Source: JAYVFR01 sp043772945 | Lineage (GTDB): Bacteria; Patescibacteriota; JACMRA01 | Assembly: GCA_043772945.1 (NCBI GenBank) | Contig: JAYVFR010000009.1 | Location: forward strand, 1 to 40,255 | Direction: 5' to 3' | DNA: 40,255 nucleotides | Part shown: positions 15,534-24,345 of the stretch, in pieces | How positions within the stretch are numbered: position 1 is the stretch's first letter | How the letters are laid out: each line of letters begins with the position of its first letter | Position numbers and translations under genes: made by a program | Notes under the pieces: model-generated | Databases searched by the model: none | The model's input: the letters and a program-made list of their open reading frames with translations, nothing else | Told to the model about the DNA's origin: nothing

Positions 15534-17444
15534 ATGTCCATAGTATTAGGAATAGATTTAGGAACAACTAACTCGGCAATCTCATACGTTGTTGGAGGTA
15601 AGCCCGTCATAATTGAAAATGCCGAAGGAGCTCGCACTACTCCATCAGTTTTTTTTTACAACAAAAATGATAAATCCGTAACCATCGGAGAAGTGGCTAA
15701 AAGAAGTAGTGTGCTAAACCCCAAAGATACAGTTTACGAAGCAAAGAGATTCATTGGTCACATGATTAATGATGAAGAGGCTCAAAGCGATGCTAAATTT
15801 ATGCCATACAGCGTAGTTGGTGATAATGACAAAATAAAGTTTGCCCTTAGCGATGACAAGAAGTACTCCCCAGAGGAGATCAGCGCCGCAATCTTGCGTA
15901 AATTAAAAACTGATGCAGAGGCAAAACTTGGTCAGAGCATTAATGAAGTTGTAATCACAGTTCCAGCTTATTTCAACGACTCGCAACGTCAAGCCACTAA
16001 AGATGCTGGAGAAATTGCTGGTTTGAAAGTTTTACGTATTATTAATGAGCCAACGGCAGCAGCTCTTGCATACGGCTTTGAGAAAGGTAAAGACGAAAAA
16101 ATTCTAGTTTACGACTTAGGAGGAGGAACTTTTGATGTTACTGTTTTAGAAGTTTCTAATGAAACTATTGAAGTACTTGCAACCGCAGGAGATACTCATC
16201 TAGGAGGACGAGACTTCGATGCTAAATTGATTGAATACATTATTGCAGAATTTAAAAAAGAAACTGGTGTTGATCTAAGCAATGACTCAGCCCCTAAGCA
16301 GCGTATCAAAGATGCTTCTGAAAAATGTAAGCATGACTTATCAACTCAAAGTGAACATCAAATTAACTTACCATTTATCACTATGGGAACCGATGGGCAG
16401 CCACAACATCTATTAATGAACATTACTCGTACAAAAATGGAAGAATTAGTCAGGCCACTTATCGAGCGAACAATGATTCCAGTTAAAAAAGCTCTTTCAG
16501 ATTCTGGTTTGAGCAAAGAACAAATTAATGAGATTATCATGGTTGGAGGAATGACTCGTATGCCACTTGTCCAGAAATATGTTGAAGAGTTTTTTGGTAA
16601 AAAACCAAACTTAACTGTTAATCCCGATGAAGTCGTGGCTATGGGTGCTGCTATTCAAGGAGCTGTTTTGAAAGGTGAAGTTAAAGACATCCTACTATTA
16701 GATGTTACGCCTTTAACTCTAGCTATTGAAGTAGCGGGCGGTGTTGCTAATCAAATGATCCAACGCAATACTACAATCCCGACTTCAAAAAGTCAAGTAT
16801 TCTCAACATACGCAGATGGTCAGAGTGCAGTAGATGTGCATATCGTTCAAGGAGAACGTCCAATGGCAAGTGATAACAAGTCTCTTGGTAAGTTTACACT
16901 TTCTGGAATAGCTTCAGCTCCTCGCGGAGTTCCTCAAATTGAAGTGACTTTCGATTTAGATGCCAACGGAATTTTAACTGTTACTGCTATTGACAAAGGA
17001 ACAGGCAAAAAAGCCAATATCACAATCGCAGGATCAAGTAATATGTCAGATTCAGAAAAAGAACAAGCCATTGCAGAAGCAGAACGTCAAAAAGATGCAG
17101 ATTTAGCTAAGAAATCTCGTGTAGACGCTAGAAACCAAGCAGAGTCCAATATAATTCAAGCTGATAAATTAATTCGTGATAACGGAGAAAAAATTAGCGA
17201 CGAAGACAAAAAGGCAATTGAAGAAGCTAAAACTACTTTGGATGAAGCCATTAAGAACACTGAAACTCCAAAAGAAGAACTAGATAAACTATCCCAAGAT
17301 CTTCAAAATGTTATGATGAAAGCTGGAGAAAAAATTTACTCAACAGCCGAAGAATCAGAAGCCAAAACAGAAACTAATGATTCCGCAACTGAAGCTAAGA
17401 CATTTAATGCTGATGATATCGCAAAAGATGCAGGCGTGAAGTAA
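15534..17444 (+). CDS. dnaK: Chaperone protein DnaK (Hsp70)
   Basis: ATP-driven chaperone for unfolded proteins in the cytoplasm, working with DnaJ and GrpE. The 636 residues show the actin-like ATPase domain with GIDLGTTNSAISYV, the VITVPAYFNDSQRQATKDAGEIAGL segment, ILVYDLGGGTFDVTVLE and IMVGGMTRMPLVQ. The interdomain linker VLLDVTPL is read here as ILLLDVTPLTL. The substrate domain and a helical lid follow, with an acidic end ADDIAKDAGVK. Length is standard. grpE, dnaJ and hrcA are not adjacent, so dnaK is transcribed alone between its CIRCE promoter and the terminator at 17474. Confidence 0.98.
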   Translation: MSIVLGIDLGTTNSAISYVVGGKPVIIENAEGARTTPSVFFYNKNDKSVTIGEVAKRSSVLNPKDTVYEAKRFIGHMINDEEAQSDAKFMPYSVVGDNDKIKFALSDDKKYSPEEISAAILRKLKTDAEAKLGQSINEVVITVPAYFNDSQRQATKDAGEIAGLKVLRIINEPTAAALAYGFEKGKDEKILVYDLGGGTFDVTVLEVSNETIEVLATAGDTHLGGRDFDAKLIEYIIAEFKKETGVDLSNDSAPKQRIKDASEKCKHDLSTQSEHQINLPFITMGTDGQPQHLLMNITRTKMEELVRPLIERTMIPVKKALSDSGLSKEQINEIIMVGGMTRMPLVQKYVEEFFGKKPNLTVNPDEVVAMGAAIQGAVLKGEVKDILLLDVTPLTLAIEVAGGVANQMIQRNTTIPTSKSQVFSTYADGQSAVDVHIVQGERPMASDNKSLGKFTLSGIASAPRGVPQIEVTFDLDANGILTVTAIDKGTGKKANITIAGSSNMSDSEKEQAIAEAERQKDADLAKKSRVDARNQAESNIIQADKLIRDNGEKISDEDKKAIEEAKTTLDEAIKNTETPKEELDKLSQDLQNVMMKAGEKIYSTAEESEAKTETNDSATEAKTFNADDIAKDAGVK

Positions 17445-17473
17445 GATAATTGTTTATTAGAAACTTCCTAACA

Positions 17474-17509
17474 AAAAAAGACTAGTCGTTAACTTGGCTA
17501 GTTTTTTTA
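17474..17509 (+). terminator. Rho-independent terminator of dnaK
   Basis: ACTAG (17481-17485) pairs with CTAGT (17498-17502), extended by an A tract before and a T tract after (17502-17508). It begins about 30 bases past the dnaK stop. The remaining bases to murD (up to 17679) show no convincing gene. Confidence 0.75.
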
Positions 17510-17679
17510 GTGGATTGCTATTTATTAATTTTATTAAGAACTGCTTGAAAAACTTTTATAATTCTAACAATATACCTTTCATCTGGATTGCTGACGAAAT
17601 AGAATTGTTTTATAAATTCCAGTTAAGGATGACCTCCAGTAAAATGGGGGTTAATTTTTACCCAAAATTATCTTAGAGT

Positions 17680-19200
17680 CTAACCCTCTAAAACTTGCTC
17701 CTTTACCCAGTTTAAATAAAATTCTTGGCGTTCTAAATAGTTTTTAAATTCATCAAAAGATGAGCCTGCAGGACTGAAAAGAATATTAATATTTTTTATT
17801 TCATTTTGAATTCCAATTTGATTTTGTTCCTCTGTTCGTTTTTTTTGTAAGAGCTTTACAACTTCATCTATATAGTTTTTTTCTTCAATTAAAAAATCTT
17901 TTAAATTCCCGTTATACACAGACTTAGGATTAATTAATTCCCTCATTCTAGAACCAATTTCTCCAAAAAATTTCACATCTATTATGGAATTATTTTTTGT
18001 ATTTTTTTTAATTACTTCTGCTAATTTATTGTAATCCCCCTCTTTTACTTTACCTGCCAGAATTAAAACTGTAACACTATTTTCTTTTTTGAGAGCCTCA
18101 ATTCCTGCAATTACAGCATCAGGCTCAGTGGCAGTATTATCATTATAGAAACTAATTGTAATGTCATTTTTAAGAATTTGATTAACTAGCTCAAGCCTTC
18201 CTTGGGGTGCCTGAAAATTGTTTAATTTCTTTTGATATATTTCTTTTCTAGTGTAAATTTTTGATAAACTAGAATTTAGATTTTTTTTGATATCATTCGG
18301 GCTAGAATTTATAATCTCAGTAAGCGAAGCAGCGATTGAAAGATTAATATAATTATGATCTCCAGCTAAATTAATTTTAAAAATATTTTTAAGTCCTTCA
18401 ATATTTATTTGATTAACCTCATTGCATGATTTTAAATTAGTTAATTTACCAGCCTTAGAATACATTTCTGCCATTTTGTCTCCAACTTGACTTGAATAAA
18501 TGCAAATATCTCCTGAGTTAGGTTTTTGGTATTTCCAGAGATTTTCCTTAGCTTTGTGGTATTCTAAAACAGTTTTATGCTGATCTAAATGATCAATAAA
18601 TAAATTTGTGATGCCAGCGTATTTAGGGCTTAATTTAGCCGTTCCAAGGTCTTGTAATTGAAAGGATGAGAGCTCTATCACAAAATAAGCATTTAAGCTA
18701 TTCCAGTAACGATAAGGGCTAATCCCTGTAGTATTGCCACAATAATATATTTCGTAATCATCTTTTAATAAATGATGAATTAAGCTACAAGTTGTTGTTT
18801 TGCCTTTAGTTCCCGTAACTCCAATAATTTTTTGGCGATATTTTTCCATGAAAAAAGTTAAACTTGATAAAACACTATCACTACCGTTAGTTCTTCGAAA
18901 AATTTTTAATTCTTTTTTAAATGACCAAATACCTGGAGCTTTAATAACCATCTTAATATTTTCTCTTTTTAGACTATCTAAATATTTTTTACCTGTTATT
19001 ATTTCATAATCATCAATATTTAAACTTTCAAATTCAGGAGTCACTAAATCTGCTAAAATAATTTGATTTACAGGGAAAGATAATTCAGATCTGACAAGCC
19101 ATTCTAGAAATTGTTTATTCTCAACTCCAAGTCCGAGAATTAATATTTTGTCTTTTGGGTTTTTTTTTAGAGATAACAGTTTTTGGTAGTACATTGACAT
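17680..19200 (-). CDS. murD: UDP-N-acetylmuramoylalanine--D-glutamate ligase
   Basis: Cytoplasmic Mur ligase adding D-Glu to UDP-MurNAc-L-Ala in peptidoglycan synthesis. The ATP loop GVTGTKGKTTTCSL, the FVIELSSFQLQ segment, NLFIDHLDQHKTVLEYHKAK and the C-terminal FYNDNTATEPDAVIAGIEAL are all MurD motifs (the last normally reads NDSKATNP-type, here NDNTATEP). The N-terminal Rossmann domain begins ILILGLGVENKQFLEWL. I prefer ATG 19198-19200 (506 residues); the frame also runs up to 19236. It is longer than E. coli MurD (438) through insertions. It is divergent from parB with a gap of only about 59 bases between the chosen starts. Confidence 0.92.
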   Translation of the reverse strand: MSMYYQKLLSLKKNPKDKILILGLGVENKQFLEWLVRSELSFPVNQIILADLVTPEFESLNIDDYEIITGKKYLDSLKRENIKMVIKAPGIWSFKKELKIFRRTNGSDSVLSSLTFFMEKYRQKIIGVTGTKGKTTTCSLIHHLLKDDYEIYYCGNTTGISPYRYWNSLNAYFVIELSSFQLQDLGTAKLSPKYAGITNLFIDHLDQHKTVLEYHKAKENLWKYQKPNSGDICIYSSQVGDKMAEMYSKAGKLTNLKSCNEVNQINIEGLKNIFKINLAGDHNYINLSIAASLTEIINSSPNDIKKNLNSSLSKIYTRKEIYQKKLNNFQAPQGRLELVNQILKNDITISFYNDNTATEPDAVIAGIEALKKENSVTVLILAGKVKEGDYNKLAEVIKKNTKNNSIIDVKFFGEIGSRMRELINPKSVYNGNLKDFLIEEKNYIDEVVKLLQKKRTEEQNQIGIQNEIKNINILFSPAGSSFDEFKNYLERQEFYLNWVKEQVLEG

Positions 19201-19259
19201 AAAGCACGCTTTGGTATTTTTATCTCTAACAAACAATTCTAAAAATAAATTTTTTGCAA

Positions 19260-20282
19260 ATGGCTCTAGGTAAATCTCTAGGTAATATCCTAAATAACTA
19301 TTTTGGTGAGGAAGAAATTGAATCTGTTAGTCAAAGTCTATCTCAAAACAAAATTGAAAAAGATAAATTAACTCAAACTAAAGCTCCCACAACTTCAGAA
19401 GAAATCAAAAAAATTGAAAATTTAATTCAAACGATTCCTTTAAGTAATATTTTAGTAAACCCTTTTCAAACTCGTATTTACTTCAATACAGAAGAGTTAA
19501 ATTCATTAGCCCACAGTATTAAAGAAAATGGTTTAATTCAACCAATTGTTGTAATTAGAAAACTTAAAACTAGCACTACATCTGTCGAAAATGAAATTAA
19601 TCAAAAAATAGAATCAATAAGAGAGAAAGCCGGAATTCAAAAAAATAAAAACCAAATTATTGACCCCTACCAGTACACGCTGATTGCAGGTGAAAGACGT
19701 ATACGTGCTTCTAGACAATTAGGCTGGAAAACTATTTTAGCCATTATTAAAGATGAAGACGAGGTTAACGAGAAGCAACACGCCTTAATGAGTGTAACAG
19801 AAAATATCGCTCGTAACGACCTAAATCCAATTGAACTAGGTAGAACATTTAAAATGCTAATTGATTTATACAAAATAGATGAAGCGGGAGTTGCTGAATT
19901 AATATTCAAATCAGAACAATACGTTTATTACCATTTACGTTTATTAAACCTGAATCCAGAAGTCCAGAAAATAATCATGGAACCAAATAAAGTAGGCGAA
20001 GGTCATGCCAGGCATTTAGTAGGTCTCGATCCAGAAATTCAGCTAAAAGTAGCAAAAGCAATTGTTGAAAAAGATTTATCAATCAAAGAAATGATCAGAT
20101 TAATTCAAAACTTAAGTAATATCCTTGATGACACACTCCCTCTTAGAACTATAGGTCATAAGCTACCTCCAGAATATATAAAACGGGCTAACAAACTAAC
20201 TGAGACTATTCCTAATGCCTTCATGCAATGCTATGGAGACGAAGAAAAAGGTAGAATTGTTATCAAATGGGGTGATAAATAA
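19260..20282 (+). CDS. parB: ParB/Spo0J-family chromosome partition protein
   Basis: ATG 19260-19262 gives 340 residues starting MALGKSLGNIL, the usual ParB start; a TTG two codons earlier is possible. Domains in order: the N-terminal CTP-binding domain with ILVNPFQTR (about 64-72) and AGERRIRAS (143-151), the helix-turn-helix DNA-binding domain after TENIARNDLNPIELG (180-194), and a C-terminal region that ends in a beta-rich segment. An insertion of about 35 charged residues lies between the strand IQPIVVIRK and the GERR box. Family role: loads at parS sites and spreads as a CTP-gated clamp. No parA is next to it. murD is divergent upstream. Confidence 0.92.
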   Translation: MALGKSLGNILNNYFGEEEIESVSQSLSQNKIEKDKLTQTKAPTTSEEIKKIENLIQTIPLSNILVNPFQTRIYFNTEELNSLAHSIKENGLIQPIVVIRKLKTSTTSVENEINQKIESIREKAGIQKNKNQIIDPYQYTLIAGERRIRASRQLGWKTILAIIKDEDEVNEKQHALMSVTENIARNDLNPIELGRTFKMLIDLYKIDEAGVAELIFKSEQYVYYHLRLLNLNPEVQKIIMEPNKVGEGHARHLVGLDPEIQLKVAKAIVEKDLSIKEMIRLIQNLSNILDDTLPLRTIGHKLPPEYIKRANKLTETIPNAFMQCYGDEEKGRIVIKWGDK

Positions 20283-20289
20283 AATAAAT

Positions 20290-20318
20290 TTTACAAATGT
20301 AGTTTTATAGATTATAAT
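20290..20318 (+). promoter_or_regulatory. Sigma70-type promoter of pilin copy 3
   Basis: TTTACA (20290-20295), a 17-base spacer and a perfect TATAAT (20313-20318) precede the ATG at 20351. Predicted leader is about 25 bases. It starts 8 bases after the parB stop, so the pilin gene is transcribed on its own. Confidence 0.7.
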
Positions 20319-20350
20319 TAGATATATTATTTCATAAAAAAAAACCGTCT

Positions 20351-20863
20351 ATGAACTTTACTAATATTTCTAATATTTCTAATTTAACAAATATAATTAA
20401 AAGAATTACTTCGATAGCTTTATTTATCATTTTAACTTTTTCACTAGGGGCAAATAATATTCCTTCTATCAAAAACTTAAGTGCAAATGATACAATTTTA
20501 GTACACAGCGCAGAAGCCTGTGGTAACGGTAAAGTTGGTGGTAATCAGGCTAGTAGCTGTATTAGAGAAAACTCTGAACGATTTGGATATAGCGATGGTA
20601 TTGTAAATTTCTGCGGTAAAATTTCAAGCTTTAGTGATATTTCTAAACTCGCTTATTGTGTTGCAAGTGCTCTCGCTTATGTTATTTTAACTTTTGCAGT
20701 TGTTAGATTTGTTTGGGGAGCTTTTGTTCTTTTGACTGACACTAAAAATGGCAAGGAGAGAGCTAAAAGCATAATCTTTAATGCTATCATTGCTATGGTT
20801 ATAGCAGTTCTAGCACTCCAAGCCACTCCTATAATTACAGATCTATTGACAGGTAATAATTAG
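20351..20863 (+). CDS. TrbC/VirB2-like T4SS pilin-family protein, copy 3
   Basis: The 170-residue protein has a long signal peptide (helix about 18-34), an external segment with Cys residues (EACGNG, SSCIRE, NFCGK, AYCVAS), and two membrane helices separated by TDTKNGKERAKSIIF. The motif order matches copies 1 and 2, but the loop is less conserved (GKERAKS rather than ERGRK) and the tail is ITDLLTGNN. It lies 8 kb from the other two copies and on the opposite strand, with its own promoter. Specialised or major/minor pilin roles are possible. Confidence 0.8.
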   Translation: MNFTNISNISNLTNIIKRITSIALFIILTFSLGANNIPSIKNLSANDTILVHSAEACGNGKVGGNQASSCIRENSERFGYSDGIVNFCGKISSFSDISKLAYCVASALAYVILTFAVVRFVWGAFVLLTDTKNGKERAKSIIFNAIIAMVIAVLALQATPIITDLLTGNN

Positions 20864-20871
20864 TTTTAAAA

Positions 20872-21129
20872 CTAAACATCCTTTCTACCAAGCATATTTA
20901 CTAATACTAGCAAAACCAGTGAACCAATTACTGATACTACTAAACTAGCAACCCAATTAGAATCAGAGGTATTAAAACCAAGTAAACTGAAAATAAAATT
21001 ACCAACCCCTCCTCCGACTATACCTATGATTACATTCCAAAGTATGCCGTAGCCTTTACCCTTACGGATTATACCTGCGATTAATCCAGCAATTCCTCCA
21101 AAAATAATAGTACCAATTAGTGAAAACAT
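20872..21129 (-). CDS. GlsB/YeaQ/YmgE-family small membrane protein
   Basis: The 85-residue protein is Gly- and Ile-rich with three membrane helices: LIGTIIFGGIAGLIAGII, then ILWNVIIGIVGGGVGNFIF, then a C-terminal VASLVVSVIGSLVLLVLVN. This is the transglycosylase-associated (GlsB/YeaQ) family pattern, including the RKGKGYG turn between helices 1 and 2. Function is poorly known; members are stress-linked envelope proteins. It is convergent with pilin copy 3, with 8 bases between stops. Confidence 0.88.
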   Translation of the reverse strand: MFSLIGTIIFGGIAGLIAGIIRKGKGYGILWNVIIGIVGGGVGNFIFSLLGFNTSDSNWVASLVVSVIGSLVLLVLVNMLGRKDV

Positions 21130-21227
21130 AAAAAAAATAAGTTAAATATTGTTATTTCGAACCCAATTTCTGAAACTTTTTGGCTTTGTTGTCAAATATG
21201 CTGTTGAATAAATTATAAAATATATAA

Positions 21228-21887
21228 CTATCTTTCAATTAACTTCTCACCCTCAATGCTAAACTTATCGGGGGTGTCCTCAATTTTAGGATTAACAAAC
21301 TTATATTCAAACCCTTCTTTAACATTTTTATAGTCGGAATAATAAAACTCTGTTCCCAGCTTACACCTAATAGGATCTTTAATATTACAACTAATTATTT
21401 GAAAATTTTTACTACCTTCAGTATTATTTCCACCAATATATTGAGCAATAAATTCACCAGTAACTAGATTACCACTTTCACTAGATTTAGTTGATGAAGA
21501 CTGGCTAATTTTGGTTAGCGAACTAGCAGAAGAGTTTCCATTTGAACTAATATTAGGATTTGTAATTATAACGATACTTCTTGACTCTTCTTTAGATTTT
21601 TGATTTGGGTTTGCACCTGCACCATCTCCAATTGCAGTTTCTATTTTTAGGTTACTAGATTTAATTAAACTACTTGAACCACTTGGATTATTAGTGGCAG
21701 TTGCACTAGAGCTAATGTCAAGTTTATTACTTAAACTATTTGACTTAGAACTAGTATTGCTAGCTAAACTAATTCTATTAGTGAAAGTTTGGTTAAGCAA
21801 TATAACAGCAAAAAAAATTAATCCTAGTGATAGTAAAGCGACAAATATACTAGCAATATTTGACTTAGGATGATTGACTGATTCCAT
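21228..21887 (-). CDS. Ser-rich membrane-anchored protein, unknown function
   Basis: The 219-residue product has one N-terminal membrane helix (about 12-32, ASIFVALLSLGLIFFAVILL) and then about 110 residues that are Ser/Asn-rich and disordered. A compact C-terminal part of about 75 residues (from FIAQYIGG to KLIER) contains two Cys (ISCNIKDPIRCKLG) that may pair. Signal-anchor plus stalk plus small domain suggests display on the cell surface. No family recognised. It lies downstream of the rplD terminator. Confidence 0.65.
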   Translation of the reverse strand: MESVNHPKSNIASIFVALLSLGLIFFAVILLNQTFTNRISLASNTSSKSNSLSNKLDISSSATATNNPSGSSSLIKSSNLKIETAIGDGAGANPNQKSKEESRSIVIITNPNISSNGNSSASSLTKISQSSSTKSSESGNLVTGEFIAQYIGGNNTEGSKNFQIISCNIKDPIRCKLGTEFYYSDYKNVKEGFEYKFVNPKIEDTPDKFSIEGEKLIER

Positions 21888-21909
21888 AAAAAATTTTAAT
21901 ATTTATAAT

Positions 21910-21939
21910 AAAAATTAGCACTCAAAAAAAGAGCACTAA
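21910..21939 (-). terminator. Rho-independent terminator of rplD
   Basis: On the minus strand TTAGTGCTC and GAGTGCTAA (21939-21931 and 21923-21915) form a 9-bp RNA stem with two G-U pairs and a 7-base loop, followed by TTTTTATT. It lies 30 bases past the rplD stop. Confidence 0.8.
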
Positions 21940-21969
21940 TATCTATAACAAAAGTCTAAATTTGGCAAA

Positions 21970-22605
21970 TTATGCACTAACTCTGGCTTCCAAAATTTCT
22001 AAAGCCTTAGGTGTTAAGATGTAACTCTCAGCATTTGCAAGCTTGTGAATTTTTAAATGCTTTGCATTGATCATCTGGACTTCGGTATTTGGAAATCCTG
22101 ATAAGTTTATTTTTTCTTCTGTTGTGTAAACTACCATCAATCTCTTTGGTTTTAATTTAGTCATCTCCGATAGTTTCTCAACGATTTGAATCGCTTGTTT
22201 GGTTTTTGGGTAATCAAAGGATTCTGGCAATTGATAAATAGCGTTGTTGTTTAGCCTGTCTTTAAGAATTGACTTGAGAGCAGAAAGGCGTGCAGATGAA
22301 TTAATTTTTCTGTGCCAGTTACGTTCATTACGGGGACCGAAGGTTACTCCTCCACCAACCCATAAAGGAGAGCGGATAGACCCATGACGAGCACGACCCG
22401 TACCTTTTTGTTTCCATGGTTTCTTACCTCCTCCACGAACTTCACCGCGGTTTTTAGTGTGAGCGATACTTGAGCGTTCGTTCATTAGTTCACAACGAAT
22501 GACTTGTGCCAATAAGGCTTCTCGGACTTCGTAATCGTTTAATGACTCAAAAGCGATTTGTTTAATTTCTTTTTTTTCGTCTAAAATAGTAATTTCTAGG
22601 GACAT
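21970..22605 (-). CDS. rplD: 50S ribosomal protein L4
   Basis: The 211-residue protein has the L4 core: an HTKNRGEVRGGGKKPWKQ segment with KGTGRARHGSIRSPLW, then GGGVTFGPRNERNW, which forms the exit-tunnel loop, and the C-terminal globular part with NLSGFPNTEVQMINAKHL. It stands alone between metG and a hypothetical gene, not in the S10 operon with rplC and rplW as in most bacteria. It has its own terminator, so it forms a single-gene unit. Confidence 0.96.
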   Translation of the reverse strand: MSLEITILDEKKEIKQIAFESLNDYEVREALLAQVIRCELMNERSSIAHTKNRGEVRGGGKKPWKQKGTGRARHGSIRSPLWVGGGVTFGPRNERNWHRKINSSARLSALKSILKDRLNNNAIYQLPESFDYPKTKQAIQIVEKLSEMTKLKPKRLMVVYTTEEKINLSGFPNTEVQMINAKHLKIHKLANAESYILTPKALEILEARVSA

Positions 22606-22655
22606 AATTGCAATTAAGTTAATTTAGAGTAGTATTTAGGTTATCTTATTCACAA

Positions 22656-22683
22656 GGTATAACTGTTTTTTGAAAATAGTCAA
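22656..22683 (-). promoter_or_regulatory. Possible rplD promoter
   Basis: On the minus strand TTGACT (22683-22678), a 16-base spacer and TATACC (22661-22656) lie about 50 bases upstream of the rplD ATG and just after the metG stop. The -10 is imperfect, so this is tentative. Confidence 0.35.
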
Positions 22684-22691
22684 ACATGCAA

Positions 22692-24206
22692 TTAAATAAC
22701 TTGTTCGATACGCTCAAAAAGTATTTCAGATTTTTGAATTAAATCACTAGAAATAACTAAATCAATACGCTCTGCAGCTTTGGGATAAAAAATACTTAAA
22801 GCAGGTAGAAGGCTTTTTAAACTCAACAATGCACTGCTGAGAATTTCTAAAATTTTATTTCGATTCTCCTCCATATTTTTAGCTAATGCCCAAGGCTTAG
22901 TTTGTTCTAAATAATTATTAATTTTACTAATTTCTATGAATAGTTGGCGACTTGCATTCTCGGGTCGCAAAGTTTCTAGCTCAGAATAAATTTTAGAAAT
23001 ATCTATATCAATATTAGCAACAAAGTCTATCTCAATATCAATAATACCATTTAAATTTTTTTCAATTAGTGTAGTAATTCGCATAACTAAATTCCCCAAA
23101 TTCTTCACAAAACAGGCGTTGTAATTTTCAATTAATTTATTCCAATCAAAATTTGTATCACTGTTAGAATTGCAGTAATTTAAAACGAAAAATCTTACAC
23201 CCTCAACTCCAAGCTTGTCGACCACTTCTTGGTATTCAATTCCATTTCCTAAACTTTTAGCAAACTTCTTTCCCTCGGAGTCGTTGACCATGCCGTGAAT
23301 TATTAGCGACTCAATTGGTGGGAGATCGAGCGCAATTAGAATTGCAGGCCAAATTACTAGATGAAACTTAGAATTATCTGTTCCTATTACTTGAAGTTTT
23401 TGTGGTAATTCGGTTTTAAAAATATTAAAAATTTCTTTTTCAATAGTTGTCTTGATATCGCTATCCGATTCTAAATAATTTTCATGCAATTCATCAGGAA
23501 TTAGTGGCGTCAAATAAGTAATAAGTGCCTCAAACCAAACATACATTAAATTAGTAGGATCAGCCTCAACCACAACACCCCACGCAACCTCGAGTCTTGA
23601 TTTATCTCGAGAAATTGAGATATCTTTTAAATCATCTACAAAATTTAACATTTCAATTTTAATACTTGGATTATTAATTTTAACTTTATTCAAATATTCA
23701 ATCAACTCTGTTTTAAAACTAGTTAATTTAAAGAAATAATTATCCTCCTCAACGTTTTGAATCTCCAGATTAAAATGAACGGGGCACTTACCCTTAGCCA
23801 ACTGACTTTCAGCATAGAAGTCCTCACAGCCAATACAGTATAGACCACTGTATTTTTTTTTGTAAATTAAATTTTTTTCTACCAAAACATTCCAAATTAA
23901 ATTAGCTGTCCATTTATGTTTAGGATCTGAGCTTTGGATAAAATTATCTGCCTGAATATCAAGCGATTTAAAACAAATATCAAATAATTCATATTGATTA
24001 TTAGCATACTCTTGAGGAGGAAGACCAAGCTCAACAGCTCGATTAGCGATTTTAAAGCTATGCTCATCAGTTCCCATACTAAAAAATACTTTATCTCCCA
24101 TCTGGCGACGAAAGCGAGTGTAAACGTCCGCATAAATTGGATCCATCACAGTCCCCAAATGAGGAAGAGCGTTAGTATAAGGTCTTGAAGTTGTTATATA
24201 ATACAT
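22692..24206 (-). CDS. metG: Methionyl-tRNA synthetase
   Basis: Class I synthetase charging initiator and elongator tRNA-Met. The 504 residues start MYYITTSRPYTNALPHLGT, where HLGT (16-19) takes the HIGH position. The connective peptide has one zinc knuckle (C124, C127, C141, H144: YCIGC and CPVH). MGTDEHSFKIANRA and IHGMVNDSEGKKFAKSLGN (KMSKS equivalent KFAKS, 314-318) follow, then the helical anticodon domain. There is no C-terminal tRNA-binding (Arc1p-like) domain, which matches the short bacterial form. The last His of HIGH and the Met of KMSKS are replaced, so the enzyme is diverged. Upstream lies direct repeat A of the island. Confidence 0.94.
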   Translation of the reverse strand: MYYITTSRPYTNALPHLGTVMDPIYADVYTRFRRQMGDKVFFSMGTDEHSFKIANRAVELGLPPQEYANNQYELFDICFKSLDIQADNFIQSSDPKHKWTANLIWNVLVEKNLIYKKKYSGLYCIGCEDFYAESQLAKGKCPVHFNLEIQNVEEDNYFFKLTSFKTELIEYLNKVKINNPSIKIEMLNFVDDLKDISISRDKSRLEVAWGVVVEADPTNLMYVWFEALITYLTPLIPDELHENYLESDSDIKTTIEKEIFNIFKTELPQKLQVIGTDNSKFHLVIWPAILIALDLPPIESLIIHGMVNDSEGKKFAKSLGNGIEYQEVVDKLGVEGVRFFVLNYCNSNSDTNFDWNKLIENYNACFVKNLGNLVMRITTLIEKNLNGIIDIEIDFVANIDIDISKIYSELETLRPENASRQLFIEISKINNYLEQTKPWALAKNMEENRNKILEILSSALLSLKSLLPALSIFYPKAAERIDLVISSDLIQKSEILFERIEQVI

Positions 24207-24259
24207 TACTAATGTCTAATTCTAATAGAGAGTTTTGTCAAAATAAATTCGAATAGTTC

Positions 24260-24308
24260 TTAATTACTGGTGTCAAAACATTACCTGTTATCACAATTTA
24301 GCTAAATT
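24260..24308. repeat. 49-bp direct repeat, left copy (island boundary)
   Basis: Matches 30697-30745 at 45 of 49 positions in the same orientation; the four differences are all transitions (positions 11, 14, 21 and 36 of the repeat). The right half contains the 14-bp palindrome AATTTAGCTAAATT (24295-24308). It sits in the 139-base gap between the TMK-like gene and metG, 54 bases upstream of the metG start. Confidence 0.9.
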
Positions 24309-24345
24309 CTTGTAATCGGTGGGATGTGATACTAGGCTTGATAAA

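Noticed and set aside
17494..17676. 60-codon plus-strand ORF after dnaK
   Set aside because: Starts inside the dnaK terminator, has no ribosome-binding site, and its sequence has no recognisable fold; likely chance.
21915..21939. TTAGCACTC at 21915 looks like a CIRCE half-site
   Set aside because: The second half reads GAGCACTAA with a 7-base spacer, it lies after a gene end, and on the minus strand it forms a terminator stem with a T run, so it is the rplD terminator.
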